Counted from the stretch's first letter, positions 37,066 to 46,815 are shown. The stretch is 64,000 nucleotides of DNA from JANMGV01 sp037440405 (GCA_037440405.1 JBBIUE010000002.1:62001-126000), one strand, 5' to 3'. Translations and numbers: made by a program. Notes: generated by a model not told the origin, from the sequence alone.

Positions 37066-37704
37066 TCAAGGCGCAAGGCGTTCGATGATCCAGGAATCAG
37101 CGGTTCGTCGATAGCGATAACGATCGTGCAGTCGGTTGGATCTCCCTTGCCAAAATTCGATCGTCACCGGTGACAAACTGTAACCGCCCCAAAATTCGGG
37201 GCGTGGGACTTGATCTCCTACACGTTGTCGTAAAGCTTCGACTTCCTTGTCGAGATCAAGGTCATCGGGAATGACTTCGGATTGGGGGGAGACTGCCGCA
37301 CCGAACTGACTCAGTAGCGGTCTCGAGTAAAAATACTCGTCAGAGGTCTTGTCGTCTGTCTTCGTGACCGTCCCTTCAACGCGAACCTGCCGCGCAAACA
37401 TCGGCCAATAGAAGGTCATAGCGGCATTGGCGTTGTCTTCCAAGTCTCGCGCCTTGTGTGAGCGATAATTCGTGTAGAATCGAAAGCTTTCCGGATCAAC
37501 TCCTTTCAGCAACACGACTCGCGAACTGACCCGCCCCGATCGATCGGCAGTTGCAAGCACAACCGCGTTGACTTCAAACCACTCTGGGACTTCGGCTTCT
37601 AGCAATTCCTGAAACCATCGGCGAAATTGCTCGATCGGATCGGCGTGAAGTTCGCTTCTCGACAGCGAACCGTGGTCGTAGTTTCTTCGAAGATGCTGAA
37701 TCAA
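37066..37704 (-). CDS. pdxH: Pyridoxamine 5'-phosphate oxidase
   Basis: FMN-dependent final step of pyridoxal phosphate synthesis, 212 aa. Motifs: SSRVVLLKGVDPESFRFYTN (FMN binding), SHKARDLEDNANAAMTFYWP, RQVRVEGTV, and the C-terminal signature RPEFWGGYSLSP, FWQGRSNRLHDRYRYRR and ERLAP. The start is TTG: the homologous N-terminus (IQHLRRNYDHGSL) leaves no room for a downstream ATG, and GGGGAG lies 9 nt upstream. No vitamin B6 neighbour is visible. Confidence 0.96.
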   Translation of the reverse strand: MIQHLRRNYDHGSLSRSELHADPIEQFRRWFQELLEAEVPEWFEVNAVVLATADRSGRVSSRVVLLKGVDPESFRFYTNYRSHKARDLEDNANAAMTFYWPMFARQVRVEGTVTKTDDKTSDEYFYSRPLLSQFGAAVSPQSEVIPDDLDLDKEVEALRQRVGDQVPRPEFWGGYSLSPVTIEFWQGRSNRLHDRYRYRRTADSWIIERLAP

Positions 37705-38201
37705 CTCTCAAACTCCCCTGACTTGATTTCACTTCCCAATTAGAAATTTGCAGGAGAATATTTTGTAACCATTTACGCCGAGAACGTGTAGGGTGAAGTC
37801 AACATTTTCAGCGATGGTGTTCTGCACAAGTCCAGAAAAGTCAATTTTCGCGCATGCTGGCCAAGCAAGCTCTCTTCCGACGTAACTCACCACACGGCTA
37901 TGACTTGTTACACGCACTCTACAATTACTTCGTGAGCGATTACCCCATGACCCCAAAAGAGCCATTTGGCTGTAAGTCGACGTGCCGACGATTGCATGCC
38001 ATGGGTTCATTCGATGACGCATCGGGTTAGTGCACTTCCAAGCCACGAGAACTTGGAATAACGCCCAGCGTGAAAGCGATGGTCAGATGAAAATAGATGA
38101 TGCTCGAATTTTTCCAGTTTCCATCTCGCGTAGCATAAGGCGAACAGTGCATCCTCTCGAATTAGCCGATGCAAACTGGCGTTCTCCACCGAACTTCGAT
38201 T
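37705..38201. other. Intergenic between pdxH and the M50 gene
   Basis: About 500 bp, richer in A/T than the neighbouring genes. It contains the pdxH promoter by position and small hairpins such as AGCC-ATTT-GGCT. No gene is seen on either strand. Confidence 0.5.
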
Positions 38202-40511
38202 TCAAAATCGCCAATTCTGCTTCAGCCAAAGCGTGACAAGTTGGTAAATCGATCGAGCGTGCGAATGGAGGACCACGTCTGCATCACCACCTCGAATGAG
38301 CCTGCAGGCCTCCGGAAGCGATTCAATGGATATCTCGATGAAGTAGGTTGGAATCACTGGTTCGCCGGTGTTCTCTATCACTTGGCTGTCCCAAGTCGAT
38401 TGCGACTCGTGGAGTGGATCGTTCATTGGCTGAAATGCGACGCGGGCTACTCTGCCTTTTAGGATGGCGCCGGGCAATTGCCGCAATTGAATTCTGGCAG
38501 ATTGACCAACAGCAACGGTAGGCAAGTCGGGCTCACGAATCTGTGCTCGAACGAGCCAACGATCGTCGTTTCGTATCCATCCCAGGATCGTCCCAGCTTG
38601 TATCTTCGCTCCACGACACTCCCGCGAGACCCATGCATGACTCGGTCCCGGCGATCTCCGCTCGGATGCCATGGTTTTGAATGCCGGAGCGGGAGCGGGC
38701 AGAAATACTCCTGGTCGTTCTGCTTTAACCGTTGTTGCTTGGTGTCGACGTTCGGTATGCTGCAGCCGGTCGTTTGCTCCCGCCAACGCCGATTCAAGCT
38801 TCGGAATTTCTTCACTCGCCAAAGGTCGAGAGAAGGCCATCCTTTGTGCTACTCGTAGTTGACTCTTATAGTTCTCGACGCGGGCTCGATCCTTGAGAAC
38901 TTCGAGTTCCAGTGCGAGGTTATGAATGCAAGAGACGACTTCTCCGGACTCCAAAGGTCTCGCTTCGAATAGTTCGGTTCTCGAATCGGTGAAAGCGATG
39001 CGGGCAACTTTCGATTCGAATTGCAAATCGTCGAACGGGGCATTCAGTATTCCGTCCATCTGAGCATAGACGGGCGTTTCATCAGCGGGGAGCAACTTCC
39101 CATGAAATTGCCTTCGTTGAGGAATCGGAATGACAATGATGAGAATGAATAGGACCGTCAGTGCGATCCAACTGAGCAGCGTACGAGTTGGGTGCAACCT
39201 TCCTTGCTTCATCTCTCGGATGCTCCAAGCAACGGCTCGAACGATCGGCATCACGAGAGCAGTCGCGAATAAGCTAGAAATGGCGACGATTCCAAGCCAT
39301 GACATTTCGTAACGCTCGGCGATTCGGCCAACTCCAACGGACAGAATTGCCAGCAGGCAGAATCGGTAGCTGCCGCTCAGAAGTGCAAAAGTGCTGTAGG
39401 CGATTCGTCGCGTGATCGGAATATGCACCGGACTTCCTGACGAACCGAAAAGGAGACGGGTGGCAACATGTTTCAAGTGGCGATTCGCTCGTTCCTTTAA
39501 GTTGGCAACAGCCAGCCATTCACTGAGAGCAAAGTAGCCGTCGTATCGAAGCAGCGGGTTCGCATTAAAGAGGAATGTGCTGATCGAAGCCACCACGGTT
39601 ATTTGCCAGCAACACGAATGTAGCCAGCCTGGTTGCGTGAGGAACCAGACCGTCGCCGCAATCGACGCCACGATCCACTCCACATACATTCCCGCCAAGG
39701 TAACCATGATGCGTTCGCGGCGACGCGGCAATCGACAAGAATCTGTAACATCGACATAGGGACAAATCATCCCCATCATGAAGAATATCCCCGCGTTGCT
39801 GCATCTTGCTCCAAAGTAGTGACAAGCGAGTCCATGTCCAAGTTCATGAATCAACTTCAAAAGTAAGAACGTGATTCCCATGCCGAGAAACAACTGCGGA
39901 GAAAGAATCTGCTCCCAAGTTGGAATGGCGGCAAGGACAGATTGCCATTGGGTCAGCAGGCCAAAGATCACAGCGGCAAAGATCGACATCCAAAATCGAA
40001 TCGCCGTTGCATGGAATAGCCACGGAGCAATCGACTCAAAGTGAATGAGAATTCTTTCAGGATTGAACAGCGACCAACGGCAGAAGAGGAACTGGGTGGG
40101 CATTGCCATGATCTGTTCCATTCGTCGTGCCCAAACATGTGTCATCCTGGTTTGATAGTCGCTCCATGGACGAGCTTCGACTAAGAATCCGTGTTGCCGA
40201 GCGAATGCCAGGAGCTGAAATATCTCCTGAGGCTTGATCGATTTTGGCGGGAATTGTTGTCGAAAAGCTTGCTGAAGTGACTCGATCGTCTGGCGACCAT
40301 CGAGTTGTCGGAGAAGAAACTTTTCTTCGGCACCGATATGAACGTACTTGCCGTTGAATGGATCCTGGACAACCCATCGACCGCTTCGAGCATTTTTAAT
40401 TAGGTCCGGCGATTCATGTTGATCGATCGGATGCCACTGCAAATCAGCGCGGCATTTCGAGCTGATGATTGCCGTTTGTTCCTGTTCACCTATTGTCAAT
40501 GCGTGGCTCAT
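38202..40511 (-). CDS. M50 (site-2-type) zinc metalloprotease with PqqD-like and HlyD-like domains
   Basis: 769 aa. N-terminal segment (about 40-115; GRWVVQDPFNGKYVHIG, EEKFLLRQLDG) resembles PqqD-type peptide-binding domains. A multi-spanning membrane core carries HELGH (H222, E223, H226) and NPLLRYDGY (318-326; Asp324 as third zinc ligand), the layout of M50 putative peptide zinc metalloproteases. The C-terminal third, after another membrane helix, is HlyD-like: ADETPVYAQMDGIL, a helical hairpin, AGTILGWIRNDDRWLV, VAVGQSARIQL. The ATG overlaps the preceding stop by 4 nt. It probably acts at the membrane on a peptide or exported protein together with the two upstream adaptors; the substrate is unknown. 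Confidence 0.8.
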   Translation of the reverse strand: MSHALTIGEQEQTAIISSKCRADLQWHPIDQHESPDLIKNARSGRWVVQDPFNGKYVHIGAEEKFLLRQLDGRQTIESLQQAFRQQFPPKSIKPQEIFQLLAFARQHGFLVEARPWSDYQTRMTHVWARRMEQIMAMPTQFLFCRWSLFNPERILIHFESIAPWLFHATAIRFWMSIFAAVIFGLLTQWQSVLAAIPTWEQILSPQLFLGMGITFLLLKLIHELGHGLACHYFGARCSNAGIFFMMGMICPYVDVTDSCRLPRRRERIMVTLAGMYVEWIVASIAATVWFLTQPGWLHSCCWQITVVASISTFLFNANPLLRYDGYFALSEWLAVANLKERANRHLKHVATRLLFGSSGSPVHIPITRRIAYSTFALLSGSYRFCLLAILSVGVGRIAERYEMSWLGIVAISSLFATALVMPIVRAVAWSIREMKQGRLHPTRTLLSWIALTVLFILIIVIPIPQRRQFHGKLLPADETPVYAQMDGILNAPFDDLQFESKVARIAFTDSRTELFEARPLESGEVVSCIHNLALELEVLKDRARVENYKSQLRVAQRMAFSRPLASEEIPKLESALAGANDRLQHTERRHQATTVKAERPGVFLPAPAPAFKTMASERRSPGPSHAWVSRECRGAKIQAGTILGWIRNDDRWLVRAQIREPDLPTVAVGQSARIQLRQLPGAILKGRVARVAFQPMNDPLHESQSTWDSQVIENTGEPVIPTYFIEISIESLPEACRLIRGGDADVVLHSHARSIYQLVTLWLKQNWRF

Positions 40512-41539
40512 CGAACCCCCGAGACGCGGTTGTCGTTCCGAGCAGCTTTATCCGTGACCGCAGCGATCGGTTGCGTCCGCAGTCTCACCGTCATGCCTGG
40601 CAGAAGTCGCCAAGTCCTTCCCAGTCGTTGGTTTTGAACGGTGGCATGAATGCGGACCTTGCCCTGGGATGTCACTTCGGGATCGAAACTGGTGATCGAG
40701 CCGACGAATTCTGCCCAGGTTCCGTCAGAGGACTTCGCGAAAACATGAACCCTTGTCCCAACCAAAGATGACGGTTCGACAGTATCCCTAAGGACAAAGA
40801 AGTCAACGCGCAGCTCGTTCAGACGAACGAGTTTGCAGATCGGTTGTCCTGCTTGGACCCACTCCCCTTCCTTCTTTAAGACTTCCGTAATCGTGCCGTC
40901 GATGGGAGCGATCATCTTTAATCGTTTGAGTTTCTCTTCAGCAGCCAAGATCGACGATTGCGCGACTTGAGCTCTCAGCTTTAACTGTTCCGCCCCCTGT
41001 TTGGCGTGAGTTAATTTCACTTCTGCTTGAGTTACTGCGATTTGACGTTGCCGAAGCTCAGACTCGGTGGCAGAGTTTCGTAGGCGGAGTGTTTGGAAAT
41101 TTTCCAAGATGATTTTTGCTTCTTCGACAATCGAGTTTGCAAGCTGGATGTCTGAATCATCACCGGCCTCTCGGGCGGCAATCTGTGCATTCAACTGCGT
41201 CAGTTGAAGCTCCAGTTCGGCTGCAGACGAGTCCAAGCGTGCAAGGAGGTCCCCCTTAACGACTTCCATTCCCTGGGAAACGCGAACTTCGGCTAAAAAA
41301 CCAACATCGCGAGCGGGGATCTCAATCGTATCAATTGCGAAGACCAGACAGTCGCTCTGTTCAAGTGCTCCCGCTCCATCGAGCGTTGCGACCAACGAAT
41401 TCGATCCACTGGCTGCATTGCGTTGAGTTTGACCATTAATGGAACAAGGCATCAGCAAGATAAAAGGGACTAACAACAACCTCGGAGAAAGTATCGATTG
41501 CCAGTACCATGAGTTCGGCCCCGTTCGAACAAAGCTCAT
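40508..41539 (-). CDS. HlyD/RND-type periplasmic adaptor
   Basis: 343 aa. N-terminal hydrophobic segment (ILSPRLLLVPFILLMPC) as signal or anchor. Barrel-sandwich halves (VGFLAEVRVSQGMEVVKGDLLARLD and LKMIAPIDGTITEVLKKEGEWV followed by GQPICKLV) flank a long coiled coil (about 115-215, rich in Gln, Glu, Ala and Leu), then a beta-barrel (VDFFVLRDTVEPSSLVGTRV, GSITSFDPEV, LLPGMTVRLR). The start ATG 41539 overlaps the upstream stop as ATGA, with AGGA 8 nt upstream. No RND pump, ABC transporter or TolC gene is linked. Middle gene of the coupled trio. Confidence 0.88.
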   Translation of the reverse strand: MSFVRTGPNSWYWQSILSPRLLLVPFILLMPCSINGQTQRNAASGSNSLVATLDGAGALEQSDCLVFAIDTIEIPARDVGFLAEVRVSQGMEVVKGDLLARLDSSAAELELQLTQLNAQIAAREAGDDSDIQLANSIVEEAKIILENFQTLRLRNSATESELRQRQIAVTQAEVKLTHAKQGAEQLKLRAQVAQSSILAAEEKLKRLKMIAPIDGTITEVLKKEGEWVQAGQPICKLVRLNELRVDFFVLRDTVEPSSLVGTRVHVFAKSSDGTWAEFVGSITSFDPEVTSQGKVRIHATVQNQRLGRTWRLLPGMTVRLRTQPIAAVTDKAARNDNRVSGVR

Positions 41540-43614
41540 ATCCACATCCTTGCTTTGGTCCAAAGCGAATTGAAGAGATCCCCAAAAAGTACTCGGCCCA
41601 ATGGACGATAGCCAATTGGCACGCGAACTCGCGCTGCGGCTCCTTGATGCCGAAGTGGGAGTTGATTGGCCGACACGACGAATCGCGCTCCAATCTGAGC
41701 TCCGATCTTGGGGTCAGCTTGAACCGCATTCGGGTCTAGCGAATGAAAGATGGCATCGAACAGCTGCCAAGGATGACTGGTCAGGAAAGCTCGAGCCTGC
41801 CCTGCAGTTCCGCTTTGGATCGAACTGACGAGTTCCGGCAATTTGTGCTCATCGACATGCGTTTCCAGATACCAAGGTCCTTTCGGATCGTAGATCGTCA
41901 GTAGAGGTTGCCCCAACGCGACAGGTCGATCCGACAATAGATTCTTCGCGTTCCATGTCCCGATCACTCCGTCAAACTTGGCTCGGACGGCCAATAACTC
42001 CTGTTGTTGCTCTAGCAATTGAAGACGTTGGTGTGCAAGTTGCTTTTGGCTTTCGAGAGCATGAAGTTCCGATTCCAACTGATCGCGCTCAAGTGCGGAA
42101 TGGAATTGACCTCGCCTGAGGGCAGTTTCACCTTCGAAGCGCCGAAGGTCGATTTGAATCATCTGGGACCGTGCCTCGTCGAGCTGACTCGTCAGTTGCG
42201 GATCATCGATTTCCAAGATGACCTGACCTGCAGATACGAGTTCACCTTGGTCGAAGGGCATGGTACGTACGGTTCCATTCGAGGGAGCATAGATCTGCTG
42301 TATGGTTGCGGGATGGAGTGTCGCTAACGAGCTCATTGTCGCGGGAATCGGGATGAAGAGCGATGCGATGGCGAGCAATGCGCCGCTGACACGCTTCGTG
42401 AGCCTACTCCATTGCGAAGGTTTGAGTAGTTCCTGCCAACGCGTGGTTGGTTGCTCGGAGTTGCGAAGCTGCTGCCACCAGCTTGGGCGAATCGAGTCGA
42501 GCGCCATTCTGGAAAGCGGGACAAGTTGCTCATGGGCCGACATTCCCACAATTTGAGGCCAAAGGACAATCAACAGAACAGCAGCTTCGGGTTCACGTAC
42601 CGATTCGAACACTCGCAACACATCGATGCGTGAAGCACCGAGAATTTCCGCCGAGCGCGCCACTCCGTCAGATGCTTGGCCGTCGAGAGTCCAGCTTTTC
42701 AGTCGATGAGATTGATCCGGACGTAACGATTCAGCTAGAACCACCAGATGCTGGTGTCCTGTCCCTTGCGTGTCAATCGATTCAAGACCGCTACCCGACA
42801 CGATCCGCCAATCGTGTTTGGGAAGTCGCACTGCCAGAAAAGCTTGATCGGCCGCACATAGATTGCGAATCGTATCGGTGAACGTACGCAATGCCAATTT
42901 CGATGGTGGCTTCGAAGCGAGGAACTCCAAAAGTTGTGTTGCATAGCGATGAACTGTCTGCTCGAATTCCAACTTCTGTAGCCGCTTTGTCCGCAGGTAA
43001 TCTGTCAGCAAGTCTGCCATTTGAGCCGCAAATCGCAGGTACCCTCGAAGCGTCGCGGGACCTCCCATCGGTTCCATTACGATCTCTAGCCAATAGGCCT
43101 CTTCGCTCGTTTCTAACTGTGCCGGTGCGCAGAGAAGCATGAATGAGCTAGGGTTCTGTGGAACCGACAACTGTGTTTGGCCGTCTTCATCCGATTGGAG
43201 AGAACCAGGCGGAATCAAAACCGGTTGACGGTCTCTCGCTACTCGATCCAAAAGTTTTTTGTGAAGAGCTGAGGGTTCACATAATGATGGTTCCCCAACT
43301 TCGTTGCTGGCTTCATCTTGTTTGAGCAACGAGGTCGGAAATCGATACTCCTTCACAAGTTCCCATTCAGGAGATTTTCGCCACACAGCGACGCCGATGG
43401 CCAACATGGCAGATGCGACTCGAGGAAGAAATCCACTGAGGAAGGGATCCAGTTCGAGTGGTTGCTTGGCAAGTTCTGTGATTTCCGCAACGGTTCGACG
43501 CAGTTCTTGTTGCGTTTGGCGGACAAGCTGCGGTTCCAAATCGAGGACTTTGCCGGGAGGCAACGTTTCTTCGAATGGTCCGGATTGCGTTGTCAATGGG
43601 AAGGCTTGAACCAC
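41536..43614 (-). CDS. GAF-like sensory region fused to a HlyD-type adaptor
   Basis: 692 aa, GTG start. Residues about 30-390 look like two cytosolic GAF-like domains (LSGFLPRVASAMLAIGVAVW; LRTFTDTIRNLCAADQAFLAV, LLIVLWPQIVG). One membrane helix follows at about 420-440 (SGALLAIASLFIPIPATMSSL). The C-terminal 250 residues are a HlyD-like adaptor: LHPATIQQIYAPSNGTVRTM, GQVILEIDDPQL, coiled coil, AVRAKFDGVIGTW, GQPLLTIYDPKGPWYL, ARVRVPIGYRPL. The arrangement suggests a cytoplasmic signal relayed to a periplasmic adaptor. First gene of the trio; the next overlaps by 4 nt. The GAF assignment is by pattern only. Confidence 0.72.
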   Translation of the reverse strand: MVQAFPLTTQSGPFEETLPPGKVLDLEPQLVRQTQQELRRTVAEITELAKQPLELDPFLSGFLPRVASAMLAIGVAVWRKSPEWELVKEYRFPTSLLKQDEASNEVGEPSLCEPSALHKKLLDRVARDRQPVLIPPGSLQSDEDGQTQLSVPQNPSSFMLLCAPAQLETSEEAYWLEIVMEPMGGPATLRGYLRFAAQMADLLTDYLRTKRLQKLEFEQTVHRYATQLLEFLASKPPSKLALRTFTDTIRNLCAADQAFLAVRLPKHDWRIVSGSGLESIDTQGTGHQHLVVLAESLRPDQSHRLKSWTLDGQASDGVARSAEILGASRIDVLRVFESVREPEAAVLLIVLWPQIVGMSAHEQLVPLSRMALDSIRPSWWQQLRNSEQPTTRWQELLKPSQWSRLTKRVSGALLAIASLFIPIPATMSSLATLHPATIQQIYAPSNGTVRTMPFDQGELVSAGQVILEIDDPQLTSQLDEARSQMIQIDLRRFEGETALRRGQFHSALERDQLESELHALESQKQLAHQRLQLLEQQQELLAVRAKFDGVIGTWNAKNLLSDRPVALGQPLLTIYDPKGPWYLETHVDEHKLPELVSSIQSGTAGQARAFLTSHPWQLFDAIFHSLDPNAVQADPKIGAQIGARFVVSANQLPLRHQGAAARVRVPIGYRPLGRVLFGDLFNSLWTKARMWI

Positions 43615-43938
43615 TTCAGTTTGCTCGCTACAGTAACATTCGCTGTTTTCGAGGAGTCATCTGCTCGTACCGCACCTGTACCGAAAGTGAAGCTTGTCAG
43701 CCCTCGATTCCTCTACATGTAGGTAACTCGATACCTGCTAGGAAAAGGATCATGGACACGATCCACGGTAACGATCGGGATCGCGATCCAAAAGCGAGTC
43801 GCAATGGACACGATCGACAACTTTGATGGACCGAGATTCCATGGCGTGAAGGGAACGTTTGATGGAATTCCTAGAAAGCCGAACGAAGGCTTAGCAAATT
43901 CTCTATCCTCTCTCAATATCAGATTGAAGACGCAGCGT
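43615..43938. promoter_or_regulatory. Divergent promoter region with palindrome and direct repeat
   Basis: 324 bp between the adaptor/protease operon and the CPBP gene. It contains a perfect 12-nt palindrome GGATCGCGATCC (43778-43789) and a 12-nt direct repeat ATGGACACGATC (43752-43763 and 43804-43815). These are possible regulator sites. If the CPBP protein starts at 43804 the second repeat is coding. Confidence 0.35.
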
Positions 43939-44580
43939 ATGGCCAAGGAATCCTTTTCCGGTAGAGTCTGGTTGAGCATCGCCGGAGGAGAATTGCTGTT
44001 GGGAGTGCTCGCTATCTTTCTCGGTTGGCTCACCAAGACCAACCCACGAGAGCACATACCGGCCTTGGAGGATGGGAATGCCATTTTGCGATGGACGCTT
44101 TGGGGACTGGCTGCTGCGATTCCACCAATCGCGGTTGTCGTCGGAATGGACTATTTGCCCTTCGGCTTCATCCGATCTCTGACTGATCGAGCTCACGAGA
44201 TGGTTCTCGGGTTCTTCCGAAATCTCTCGATTCCGCAGTTGTTCACGATTTCGATCGCGGCTGGAGCTTGCGAAGAACTGCTCTTTCGTGGCTGGCTACA
44301 GTGCTTGTTAGCTGGCGGCACGGACATGGCGATGTGGGGACCTTGGAGATTGTCGATTGCAATTGCGATCTCAGCAGTGATTTTTGGCCTTTGCCATTTT
44401 ATCAGCGTGCCCTATTTCATCTTCGCAACCGCGTTTGGAGTCTATGCGGGAGCAGTATACTACTGGTCGGGAACCCTTTGGGTTCCGATCACCGTGCATA
44501 CCTTTTACGACACTGCAATCCTGCTGTGGCTGATTCGCTGGCGAAAGAAACGCTTGGACAATGATTCGCAACCGTCATAG
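43939..44580 (+). CDS. CPBP-family intramembrane glutamic protease (CAAX/Abi type)
   Basis: 213 aa from ATG 43939, multi-spanning. The conserved motifs are present: AGACEELLFRGWLQ (EExxxR, catalytic Glu pair), FGLCHF (FxxxH) and HTFYDTAILL (third motif). Such proteins cleave near membranes and include prenyl-protein proteases and bacteriocin-immunity proteins. An upstream in-frame ATG at 43804 would add 45 hydrophilic residues without a ribosome site. Divergent from the M50/HlyD operon, so two kinds of intramembrane protease are neighbours. The substrate is unknown. Confidence 0.85.
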   Translation: MAKESFSGRVWLSIAGGELLLGVLAIFLGWLTKTNPREHIPALEDGNAILRWTLWGLAAAIPPIAVVVGMDYLPFGFIRSLTDRAHEMVLGFFRNLSIPQLFTISIAAGACEELLFRGWLQCLLAGGTDMAMWGPWRLSIAIAISAVIFGLCHFISVPYFIFATAFGVYAGAVYYWSGTLWVPITVHTFYDTAILLWLIRWRKKRLDNDSQPS

Positions 44581-44706
44581 GCGAATTGCAGTTAAGAAAT
44601 ACTTATGACTTAGCCGCTAACTGAATAAGGGATCAACGTCTCGCCCCTCGCGAACGGTTCGGGCGGGTAGATGCTCACCTGCCGATCGTCGTCATAGACG
44701 ACTTCG

Positions 44707-45453
44707 CTACGGCTTGATGTACTCTTCAAACTCCACCGTCCTGAATTCGACCAGTTTGTCCCCGATCCGTGCGATATACTTTTGGTCATCTAAGCTCAAA
44801 CGCCAGTTTGGCATGGAACGACTAACGATCCTCGACTCTCGGCCGTTCAATCGGGTCGTTCGCTCGACTTCTTCGGGAATGGATTCTTGCTCCAACACGG
44901 CTTGGTTCAACTGCAGACGCATGAATGGTGGGCGGCAGGGAGGATAGATCGCGTTGAGGCGCGCGGACCAATCTGCGAACGACGCGAATTGCTCTGCGAT
45001 TTCGCGATCAGGTGCTCGAATCGGACGACAGACGTACTTGATGTTTTCATTGCCGACGCTGACCAATTGATCGTTGGTTGAGTTGATCGTCACCGACGCC
45101 AGCATATTGTAGAGCTTGGGGTCCATCTGCTGCATGGCCAGTTGTAGCCTTCGCTCGAGGTCGGGCATGGAGAGCCGTGTCTGAACTTTGCGATTCAAAT
45201 CCAGCAGGATGATTCGTTCCCGCACGGGATCGATGACCGTGACATTATTTCCATCGATGTCATCGACGTCGTAGAAGACGCCATTCTGGAAGAACGTGAG
45301 CGAGCGTTTGATCGGGGGTTTTTTGGTATCCTCATAGATGTCTGTATTGATACGGAATCCAGCCAGCTCTTTCTGTTGAGCAAAACAAGGCGAAGAATCT
45401 GAAGCTACCAGCGACATGACGAACACCGTAAAACAAAACACCCAAAAGCGCAT
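44707..45453 (-). CDS. Exported protein of unknown function
   Basis: 248 aa with a clear signal peptide (MRFWVFCFTVFVMSLVASDSSPCFAQ). The mature part starts with GFRINTDIYEDTKKPPIKRS and LTFFQNGVFYDVDD, then VTVIDPVRERIILLDLNRKVQTRL, and ends FRTVEFEEYIKP. The order of short beta-strands suggests a periplasmic beta-rich domain, but I do not recognise a named family. Cysteines in YVCRPI and PPCRPP could pair. It is divergent from the methyltransferase gene at 45547. A small hairpin GTCGTC-ATA-GACGAC (44688-44702) lies just past its stop. Confidence 0.7.
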   Translation of the reverse strand: MRFWVFCFTVFVMSLVASDSSPCFAQQKELAGFRINTDIYEDTKKPPIKRSLTFFQNGVFYDVDDIDGNNVTVIDPVRERIILLDLNRKVQTRLSMPDLERRLQLAMQQMDPKLYNMLASVTINSTNDQLVSVGNENIKYVCRPIRAPDREIAEQFASFADWSARLNAIYPPCRPPFMRLQLNQAVLEQESIPEEVERTTRLNGRESRIVSRSMPNWRLSLDDQKYIARIGDKLVEFRTVEFEEYIKP

Positions 45454-45546
45454 AGACCGATCACCTGTTTTGAATTTCCGGATTTCTCTCTCCGAATTGC
45501 GAAGTTTCAGTAACGAATTGCGATGCTCCCGTCTAGGTCAGTCATC

Positions 45547-46815
45547 ATGGACCCGTTAGGCCCTGAATCTTTCGGAGCAGGTGATTCGAAGGTGAGTTCT
45601 GCTTGGACTTGGTTGCTTTCCGAGGCAGGAATGCTTGCAATCGCCGAGGCAGCTTCCGCTGGAGAGGACTGGGACACTCAAAAACAAATACGCTGGCTTC
45701 GAAAGAAATTCGATGCGCAGCAAAGCGCTCTGATCGTCGATCAACTGCGCTTGCGAGAGCGTGCACGAAGGAAATTTTCTAATCCAGCTTTATGGTATTG
45801 GACGCAGAAACTTCTGGAGCAAAGCAGCGATGAACAGACGGCTGCGCATACGGCGTCCTGTTTCCCTGCCAATGTTCGCGTCGTCGATTTATGCTGTGGT
45901 GCCGGAAGTGATTCCGTCGCCCTCGCGCAATCCCACGAAGTTATTTTTAGCAACGATGTCGACGCGCTCGTTTGTCGAATCGCCGAAGCAAACTTTCGAA
46001 ATCATCGGTTGCAGATCCCGATTGTTCAGAGTAGGTCTGAAGATGTATCCATCCCAACGAATGCTTGGGTTCATATCGACCCAGATCGGCGGATGCTAGC
46101 AAATCGAGCAACCCGATTGGAGAAGTTCATGCCCCCGCAAGAGTATATCGAGAAGCTTCGACGAGAACATGCGGGAGGATCGATCAAGCTCGCTCCAGGC
46201 AGCCCTGTGCCAGATACGTGGCCTGCCCAATTCGGACTGCATTGGATTGCATTCGACGCCACCGTTCGGCAGTTGCGAGCTTGGTGGGGCGTGGACGCTT
46301 TTCAACCTAGGAGCCGCGCGGTTTCGGTTGGAAAATTATCACGCGAGTGGTTGACCTATCGGCTATCGGAAGACGAACTCGACATAGCGAAACAAGAGGT
46401 GGAAATCACAACTTCGTGCGCCGAATGGATCGGCGACGTGGATCCGGCTTTTCGAATCTCAGGCTTGCTCGCCGGACTAGCTCGCGATGCAGAAGCGAGA
46501 ATGTTTGCCGCCGCAGACGGATTTCTTGTCAGTTCCAAGCCATTGTGTGAAAACTTCATTCGGTGGCTTCAGATCGAAGATATCTTGCCCATCGATGAAA
46601 AGAAATTGCGGAAGTATTTTCGAGAACGGAGTGTAGGTATTCTGGAAATCAAGCAACGTCACACCAAGTTCGACATCGATCGCTTGCGAAACTCTTTGCA
46701 ACTAGAAGGTGACGCATCGAGAAGCCTCTTCATTACGAAGGTTGGTTCAGCGATACAGGGAATCATTGCGAGTGAGTGTCAACGAACAGTGGACGCGGAA
46801 TCAGCAAACTGTTGA
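45547..46815 (+). CDS. Class I SAM methyltransferase, THUMP-like domain family
   Basis: 422 aa. The SAM-binding motif VVDLCCGAGSDSVALAQ is followed by NDVDALVCRIAEAN and the catalytic-region IDPDRR. The C-terminal part (FLVSSKPLCENFIRWLQI, ILPIDEKKLRKYFRERSVG, ILEIKQRHTKFDIDRLR) is the THUMP-like domain of this family. An RNA substrate is likely by that domain but not proven. No signal peptide. ATG 45547 is chosen; ATG 45523 would add eight residues. Monocistronic. Confidence 0.82.
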   Translation: MDPLGPESFGAGDSKVSSAWTWLLSEAGMLAIAEAASAGEDWDTQKQIRWLRKKFDAQQSALIVDQLRLRERARRKFSNPALWYWTQKLLEQSSDEQTAAHTASCFPANVRVVDLCCGAGSDSVALAQSHEVIFSNDVDALVCRIAEANFRNHRLQIPIVQSRSEDVSIPTNAWVHIDPDRRMLANRATRLEKFMPPQEYIEKLRREHAGGSIKLAPGSPVPDTWPAQFGLHWIAFDATVRQLRAWWGVDAFQPRSRAVSVGKLSREWLTYRLSEDELDIAKQEVEITTSCAEWIGDVDPAFRISGLLAGLARDAEARMFAAADGFLVSSKPLCENFIRWLQIEDILPIDEKKLRKYFRERSVGILEIKQRHTKFDIDRLRNSLQLEGDASRSLFITKVGSAIQGIIASECQRTVDAESANC

